Shown: positions 6,201-9,994 of the stretch, one piece after another | Numbering within the stretch: the stretch's first letter is position 1 | Layout: the number at the start of each line of letters is the position of its first letter | Assembly (NCBI GenBank): GCA_910585795.1 | Contig: CAJUFV010000052.1 | Coordinates: 1 to 9,994 of the forward strand | From: an uncultured Clostridia bacterium | GTDB taxonomy: Bacteria; Bacillota; Clostridia; UBA1381 | Direction of reading: 5' to 3' | Length of the DNA stretch: 9,994 bases | Notes under the pieces: model-generated | Told to the model about the DNA's origin: nothing | What the model saw: the letters and a program-made list of their open reading frames with translations, nothing else | Databases searched by the model: none | Program-made: the position numbers and the translations under genes

Positions 6201-6938
6201 ATGAAATTTGGGATAATCGCGTTTTTATCAACAGTTGTCGGCGCGATAGTAGGAGTGGGCGGAGGTCTTGTGATACGGCCAATGCTTGGTTTTTTTGATG
6301 TGACAAAAGGGCTGGCGTCTTTTTCGTCTGCTTCATGCGTGTTTTGCATGGGAATAGTCAGTCTTATAACAACGGTAAAAAAGGGAGCTAAAATACAGCT
6401 TAAAGAAACAGTAGTGCTTGCGGCGGGAAGTATATGCGGAGCGTTTGCCGGCGGAGCAGGAATAAAATTTGTGAGCGGAGAATTTATAAAAATAGGATAT
6501 ATATTCGCTATGGCATTTGTTCTTGTATGTATGGCAGCGAGAAAGCGCATGCCTAGAATTAAATTAAAGAATCCTCTGCTGCAATTTCTTACGGGAGCAG
6601 TGACAGGAGGCCTGTCGGGATTTTTTGGAATAGGCGGCGGCCCGTTTCAAATGACGGCGCTTCTCCTGCTGTTTGACCTTGAAGCAAAAGAGGCGGCGGT
6701 ACAGAGTATATTTATAACTCTGCTTACTACTTTAAGCTCTCTTATTCAGTACGCCGTGAGCGGCTACTGGGATTTTTCGCTGGCATTATATATGATGCCT
6801 ATGGCGGTGCTCGGTGGTTTTATCGGCGGATTGCTGAACAGGAAATTAGACAGCAAATATGTGTCATGCTTGTTTACCGCGACAGTTGTTTTTATTATAT
6901 TAATGCAGATATATTCGGTATTTATAAAATCATTGTAA
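6201..6938 (+). CDS. TauE/SafE family membrane protein (putative anion exporter/permease)
   Basis: A 245-residue, very hydrophobic protein with about seven or eight membrane helices in two related halves. Each half has the family's glycine-rich re-entrant motif: VGAIVGVGGGLVIRPML (13-29) and GGLSGFFGIGGGPFQM (136-151). The halves are joined by a basic loop (RKRMPRIKLKN, about 114-124). Members transport sulfite, sulfoacetate, sulfolactate or similar organic anions, but substrate cannot be read from the sequence, and no sulfur gene is nearby. Length is typical of the family. ATG 6201 is chosen over GTG 6195 because the ribosome binding site (GGGGGAG, 6189-6195) overlaps the GTG and is 5 nt before the ATG. 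It is transcribed alone from the promoter at 6150-6178; the next gene is convergent. Confidence 0.88.
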   Translation: MKFGIIAFLSTVVGAIVGVGGGLVIRPMLGFFDVTKGLASFSSASCVFCMGIVSLITTVKKGAKIQLKETVVLAAGSICGAFAGGAGIKFVSGEFIKIGYIFAMAFVLVCMAARKRMPRIKLKNPLLQFLTGAVTGGLSGFFGIGGGPFQMTALLLLFDLEAKEAAVQSIFITLLTTLSSLIQYAVSGYWDFSLALYMMPMAVLGGFIGGLLNRKLDSKYVSCLFTATVVFIILMQIYSVFIKSL

Positions 6939-6946
6939 AGAAAAAA

Positions 6947-6979
6947 CAAACAGAAATCTTAAAAATCCTTCCTGTTTTT
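6947..6979. terminator. Weak candidate terminator in convergent gap
   Basis: AAACAGAA (6948-6955) can pair with TTcCTGTTT (6969-6977) with one bulged C; T residues continue to 6979, and A residues precede the left arm. The stem is short and AT-rich with a 13-nt loop. It is the only hairpin I see between the convergent TauE/SafE-family and ymdB genes. Confidence 0.3.
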
Positions 6980-6999
6980 AAGTACGATATGGTTTTGTG

Positions 7000-7782
7000 T
7001 TAATTATCCTTTAAAAATAACCGTTCAATATTTGCGCATTTTCCGTTTGTCTCATCGATATCAAAAATACATCCGCAGAACTGGCCTTTGTTATGTGATA
7101 TTTCAAATTTCTGAGGCATACCTGTGCGGAAACGGTGTACAATATACGATGGTTCCCTTCCCAGCACTGACAGCTGAGGGCCTGTCATGCCGATGTCAGT
7201 GATATGGCCTGTACCGTTTGGGAGAATAACCTCGTCCGCAGTTTGCACGTGTGTGTGTGTTCCGAATATGGCGGAAACTTTTCCGTCAAGGAAAAACGCC
7301 ATTGCGAGCTTTTCGCTTGTAGCTTCCGCATGAAAGTCTACAAGTATAATGTTGGTGGATTTTTTCAGCTTTTCAATTTCTCTTTCGGCGGCTTCAAAGG
7401 GCGAGTTTGAAGGCTCAAGATACGTTCTGCCTATAAGGTTTATAACGCCCGCTTTTACACCGTTTTTGGCGGTATAAACAATACTGCCTTCACCGGGACA
7501 GCCATCGCTGTAATTAGCGGGGCGGATAACATTGCCCTCCTTGCGCATTATGTCGGCAACCTCCTTGCAGTCCCATGTGTGATTGCCCATGGTTATGATT
7601 TCAACTCCCGCGCGGGTAATTTCATTATACGAGTTGCGGGAAAGACCTCTGCCATGAGTGGCGTTTTCACCGTTGGCTATAACTAAATCTATATTTTTCT
7701 TATATTTCAGTTCGTCAACATACTTGAATAGCATCTCGCGCCCTATGCGGCTTACAATGTCGCCGATACATAAAATTTTCAT
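7000..7782 (-). CDS. ymdB: YmdB-family metallophosphoesterase
   Basis: A 260-residue cytoplasmic protein of the YmdB family (B. subtilis YmdB is a cyclic-nucleotide 2',3'-phosphodiesterase that affects biofilm and motility decisions). All metal and catalytic residues expected from the family are visible: Asp8 (CIGD), Glu39 and Asn40 (NGEN), Asn67 and His68 (GNHTWD), His151 (VDFHAEATSEK), and His176 and His178 (GTHTHVQTAD). The ITDIGMTGP block is also typical. Length matches the family (about 260-265). It is last in the rny group; the short pyrophosphatase-like gene ends 26 nt upstream. AAAGGA precedes the ATG with a somewhat long gap (about 12 nt). rny-ymdB linkage is widely conserved, suggesting a shared link to RNA turnover. 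Confidence 0.95.
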   Translation of the reverse strand: MKILCIGDIVSRIGREMLFKYVDELKYKKNIDLVIANGENATHGRGLSRNSYNEITRAGVEIITMGNHTWDCKEVADIMRKEGNVIRPANYSDGCPGEGSIVYTAKNGVKAGVINLIGRTYLEPSNSPFEAAEREIEKLKKSTNIILVDFHAEATSEKLAMAFFLDGKVSAIFGTHTHVQTADEVILPNGTGHITDIGMTGPQLSVLGREPSYIVHRFRTGMPQKFEISHNKGQFCGCIFDIDETNGKCANIERLFLKDN

Positions 7783-7808
7783 AAGAATATAATATCCTTT
7801 CTGTTAAT

Positions 7809-8144
7809 TTACATTATTATCTCTATGTCAAAAAATTGTTCCTGAAAAGCTGTCAGGCTGATAATATCAGTTTTTGAAGGGAAAAAACCTTCAGGAACTA
7901 CAATCCATTTGTTTTCAATATCATTTTTCCGGTGAATTACGGCGGCTATTAGACCTGTAAAGTTTTTTAGCGGTTTATTTACTCCTAAAATGTATGCGTC
8001 CTGTTCTTCGCCGTCGCCGGCTGTGATAACGGTGATATATCCGTAATTGATAGGATATATAATATCGGGATAATTAGGATGACGGCTTCCGATGGGTCTG
8101 TCAACGGTAACAGTAACAGTTTTGCCTATAATCTGAGATTTCAT
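7809..8144 (-). CDS. Short inorganic pyrophosphatase-like protein
   Basis: A 111-residue protein resembling part of soluble family I inorganic pyrophosphatases: DRPIGSRHPNYPDIIYPINYGYI (residues 15-37) parallels the family's conserved YPxNYGY stretch, and AGDGEEQDAYILG (42-54) parallels the metal-binding DxDPxD signature, with Asp44 and Asp49 kept and the middle Asp replaced by Glu46. It is much shorter than true family I enzymes (about 175 residues), so it lacks much of the usual active site. Similar short proteins occur in Clostridia. Whether it hydrolyses pyrophosphate is unknown. The ATG at 8142-8144 is preceded by AAAGGAT. It lies between rny and ymdB, 26 nt before ymdB, so the two are cotranscribed. 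No promoter of its own is evident after the upstream hairpin. Confidence 0.8.
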   Translation of the reverse strand: MKSQIIGKTVTVTVDRPIGSRHPNYPDIIYPINYGYITVITAGDGEEQDAYILGVNKPLKNFTGLIAAVIHRKNDIENKWIVVPEGFFPSKTDIISLTAFQEQFFDIEIIM

Positions 8145-8173
8145 TAAAATATCCTTTCGGCTTTAATATAAAC

Positions 8174-8281
8174 AAAAAAGGAGCGGTACAGAACGGGTAG
8201 AAGCTAAACGGCAGATAGCTTATACAGTGCCTTTATCGCAAAGTATCAAAGCCAAATCCGTTTACGCTCTGTAACAGCCCC
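8174..8281 (-). ncRNA. Long hairpin RNA element ending in a T run, upstream of the pyrophosphatase-like gene
   Basis: Read on the - strand, bases 8281 to 8265 (GGGGCTGTTACAGAGCG) pair with 8195 to 8180 (CGTTCTGTACCGCTCC): 15 pairs including two G-U, one mismatch and one bulge. Directly inside, 8264-8258 (TAAACGG) pairs with 8211-8205 (CCGTTTA), leaving a 9-nt bulge on the 3' side (8204-8196). A further helix GCTT-tg-ATAC/GTATAAGC (8252-8243 with 8225-8218) caps it. Six T residues follow at once (8179-8174), and the gene's ribosome binding site comes about 20 nt later. It starts 22 nt after the rny stop. It could be the rny terminator, an attenuator for the next two genes, or a stable small RNA; it matches no class I know. 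Confidence 0.6.
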
Positions 8282-8303
8282 AAATTTTCCGTTTTCAGAA
8301 AGC

Positions 8304-9884
8304 TTATTTAGCGTAATCAACAGCTCTAGTTTCACGAATCAGACTAACCTTAATCTGACCCGGATATTCAAGCTCACTTTCTATGCGTTTAACAATATCC
8401 TTAGCTACAAGCACCATGCTGTCGTCTGAAACAACTTCCGGTTTAATCATAATTCTGATTTCGCGGCCTGCCTGTATAGCGTAGGATTTATCAACACCCT
8501 CAAAACCATTGGCGATTTCTTCGAGCTTTTGCAAACGCTTGATGTAGGTTTCAAGATTTTCACGTCTGGCTCCGGGACGTGCCGCAGATATTGCGTCGGC
8601 GGCCTGTATAAGCGAAGCGACAATAGTCTGCGCTTCAACATCGCCGTGATGCGCCATAATGGCATATACAACATCTTTGTTTTCACGGTACTTCTTAGCG
8701 ATATCCGCTCCGATAGTAACGTGAGAGCCTTCGACTTCATGGTCAACTGCCTTGCCGATGTCATGCAGGAGTCCCGCACGTTTCGCAAGCGAAACATCAA
8801 CACCCAGTTCACCGGCCATAACGCCTGCAAGGTGTGAAACCTCAATACTATGCCTTAAGACGTTTTGACCATAGCTTGTTCTGAATTTAAGTTTACCAAG
8901 CAGCTTGATAAGCTCAGGATGAAGTCCGTGAACACCTGTTTCAAATGTGGCGCTTTCACCCTCCTGCTTGATAATCGCTTCAACCTCTTTGCGAGATTTT
9001 TCAACTGTTTCTTCAATACGCGCCGGATGTATACGTCCGTCAACGATAAGCTTTTCCAGTGCAAGACGCGCGATTTCACGTCTGATTGGGTCAAAGCTTG
9101 AAACAATAACTGCTTCCGGCGTATCATCAATAATTAGGTCAACGCCTGTAAGTGTTTCAAGAGTTCTGATATTCCGACCCTCGCGGCCTATTATACGGCC
9201 TTTCATTTCGTCACTTGGAAGATTTACAACAGAAACAGTGGTTTCGGCAACATGATCCGCAGCAACCTTCTGTATCGAAAGCGCAACAATGTTCTTTGCA
9301 TTTTTTTCCGCGTTTTCCTTTGCCTCTTGCTCAATTTCTTTAACCATTATGGCAGCATCGTGTTTTGTCTGGACTTCGATGTCCTTAAGAAGCATTGCTT
9401 TTGCTTCCTCAGCGGTAAGTCCGGAAATTTTTTCGATAAGTGCCATCTGCTGGACTTTTATTTCTGCTATTTCTTGTTCTTTAGATTCAAGGGCTTTCAG
9501 CTTTTGAGTGTAAGCCTGTTCCTTTTTCTCTAAATTATCAGTCTTTTTGTCTAAGTTTTCTTCTTTTTGATTAAGTCTGCGTTCCTGACGAGTAAGCTCG
9601 TTCCTGCGTTCTTTAATCTCAGCTTCAAGAGAAGTACGAAGCTTTTGATTTTCTTCTTTTGCTTCAAGCATCATTTCGCGCTTTTTGGCGCTTGCGCTCT
9701 TCTCGGCTTCTGCGACAATAGACTTTGCTTTTTCTTCAGCGCTGCCGAATTGTGCTTCGGCTATTTTCTTTCTGTGGGCAATGCCAAGGTAAAAACCGGC
9801 TATAGTGCCCGCAGCGCATAATACGACTGCAACGATTATCATTACAATCAATAATATTGGATTATTAATCGGTAACACCCCCAT
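8304..9884 (-). CDS. rny: Ribonuclease Y
   Basis: A 526-residue membrane-anchored endoribonuclease that starts decay of many mRNAs in Firmicutes. Order of parts: N-terminal membrane helix (about 10-35); long Lys/Glu-rich coiled coil (about 36-195); KH RNA-binding domain with GRIIGREGRNIR (229-240); HD phosphohydrolase domain with RHSIEVSHL (344-352) and the HD pair in LLHDIGK (His374, Asp375), plus a second His-rich segment MAHHGD (410-415); and a C-terminal domain ending RETRAVDYAK. The length is typical (about 520). The ATG at 9882-9884 has only a weak upstream GGA, so translation start strength is low or the leader matters. It is the first gene of the group rny, pyrophosphatase-like, ymdB. 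Confidence 0.97.
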   Translation of the reverse strand: MGVLPINNPILLIVMIIVAVVLCAAGTIAGFYLGIAHRKKIAEAQFGSAEEKAKSIVAEAEKSASAKKREMMLEAKEENQKLRTSLEAEIKERRNELTRQERRLNQKEENLDKKTDNLEKKEQAYTQKLKALESKEQEIAEIKVQQMALIEKISGLTAEEAKAMLLKDIEVQTKHDAAIMVKEIEQEAKENAEKNAKNIVALSIQKVAADHVAETTVSVVNLPSDEMKGRIIGREGRNIRTLETLTGVDLIIDDTPEAVIVSSFDPIRREIARLALEKLIVDGRIHPARIEETVEKSRKEVEAIIKQEGESATFETGVHGLHPELIKLLGKLKFRTSYGQNVLRHSIEVSHLAGVMAGELGVDVSLAKRAGLLHDIGKAVDHEVEGSHVTIGADIAKKYRENKDVVYAIMAHHGDVEAQTIVASLIQAADAISAARPGARRENLETYIKRLQKLEEIANGFEGVDKSYAIQAGREIRIMIKPEVVSDDSMVLVAKDIVKRIESELEYPGQIKVSLIRETRAVDYAK

Positions 9885-9900
9885 AAAGTATTATTCCAAG

Positions 9901-9988
9901 ACCTGCAATGGGGGACTTCTTAAAATGACTGCTTCCTATAAACACCCATAGTATAATAACCTGGGAACCGGAAAATATAAGTGCAGGT
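9901..9988 (-). promoter_or_regulatory. Possible folded leader/promoter region upstream of rny
   Basis: No gene is seen in 9885-9994. On the - strand ACCTGCA (9988 to 9982) and TGCAGGT (9907 to 9901) are a perfect 7-bp inverted repeat enclosing the region, and inside it ATGGG (near 9949-9945) can pair with CCCAT (near 9912-9908). A TATACT box (9955 to 9950) could be a -10 element, but no convincing -35 stands 16-18 nt upstream. If this box is used, the first arm would not be transcribed. Confidence 0.3.
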
Positions 9989-9994
9989 AAAAAC

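Noticed and set aside
8174..8281. Fluoride riboswitch, suggested by the downstream pyrophosphatase-like gene
   Set aside because: The conserved fluoride aptamer core and its short pseudoknotted layout are not seen; the element is a long rod instead.
8180..8281. 6S RNA or SRP RNA
   Set aside because: At 102 nt it is short for 6S RNA and lacks the large central bubble; the SRP GGAAG-type apical loop motif is absent.
8447..9821. Several long open frames on both strands across rny
   Set aside because: They overlap the firmly identified RNase Y gene, have no ribosome binding sites of note, and look like shadow frames.
1..9994. Mobile element, CRISPR array, tRNA or rRNA
   Set aside because: No transposase or integrase, no regularly spaced repeats, and no cloverleaf or rRNA-like sequence were seen on either strand.

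Overview
The window looks like chromosomal core DNA from an endospore-forming Clostridia-type Firmicute. The support is a spoIIIAG-spoIIIAH pair, an Asp23/YqhY-type gene directly after it, an rny/ymdB group, AT-leaning DNA, strong AAGGAGG-type ribosome binding sites, and vegetative promoters of the TTGaca-17-TGnTATAcT kind. I see no insertion sequence, phage gene, CRISPR array, tRNA or rRNA. The genus cannot be fixed from the sequence alone.

Left part (1-1690, + strand): the 3' end of spoIIIAG (cut by the window edge), complete spoIIIAH, and an Asp23/Gls24-family gene, closed by a strong bidirectional terminator. SpoIIIAG and SpoIIIAH belong to the mother cell-forespore channel. The Asp23 gene appears to have its own vegetative promoter inside the last codons of spoIIIAH, so it need not depend on sporulation transcription.

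Middle (1695-6940): four genes as two divergent pairs, with a shared terminator in the convergent gap. On the - strand is a divergent oleate hydratase (MCRA)-family flavoprotein with an added N-terminal membrane segment. On the + strand is an exported cyclophilin-type prolyl isomerase with a copper-amine-oxidase-N-like domain. On the - strand is an exported L,D-transpeptidase that carries the same type of accessory domain. On the + strand is a TauE/SafE-family membrane protein. The isomerase and the transpeptidase are probably both extracytoplasmic proteins acting at the cell wall. Each divergent gap holds a readable pair of back-to-back promoters.

Right part (7000-9884, - strand, transcribed right to left): rny (RNase Y), then a 102-nt long-hairpin RNA element ending in a T run, then a short pyrophosphatase-like gene, then ymdB (metallophosphoesterase). 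rny and ymdB are normally neighbours; here the short gene and the hairpin element lie between them. With no good promoter after the hairpin, it may act as an attenuator or partial terminator that sets how much of the rny transcript continues into the last two genes. This element is the most interesting unexplained structure in the window.
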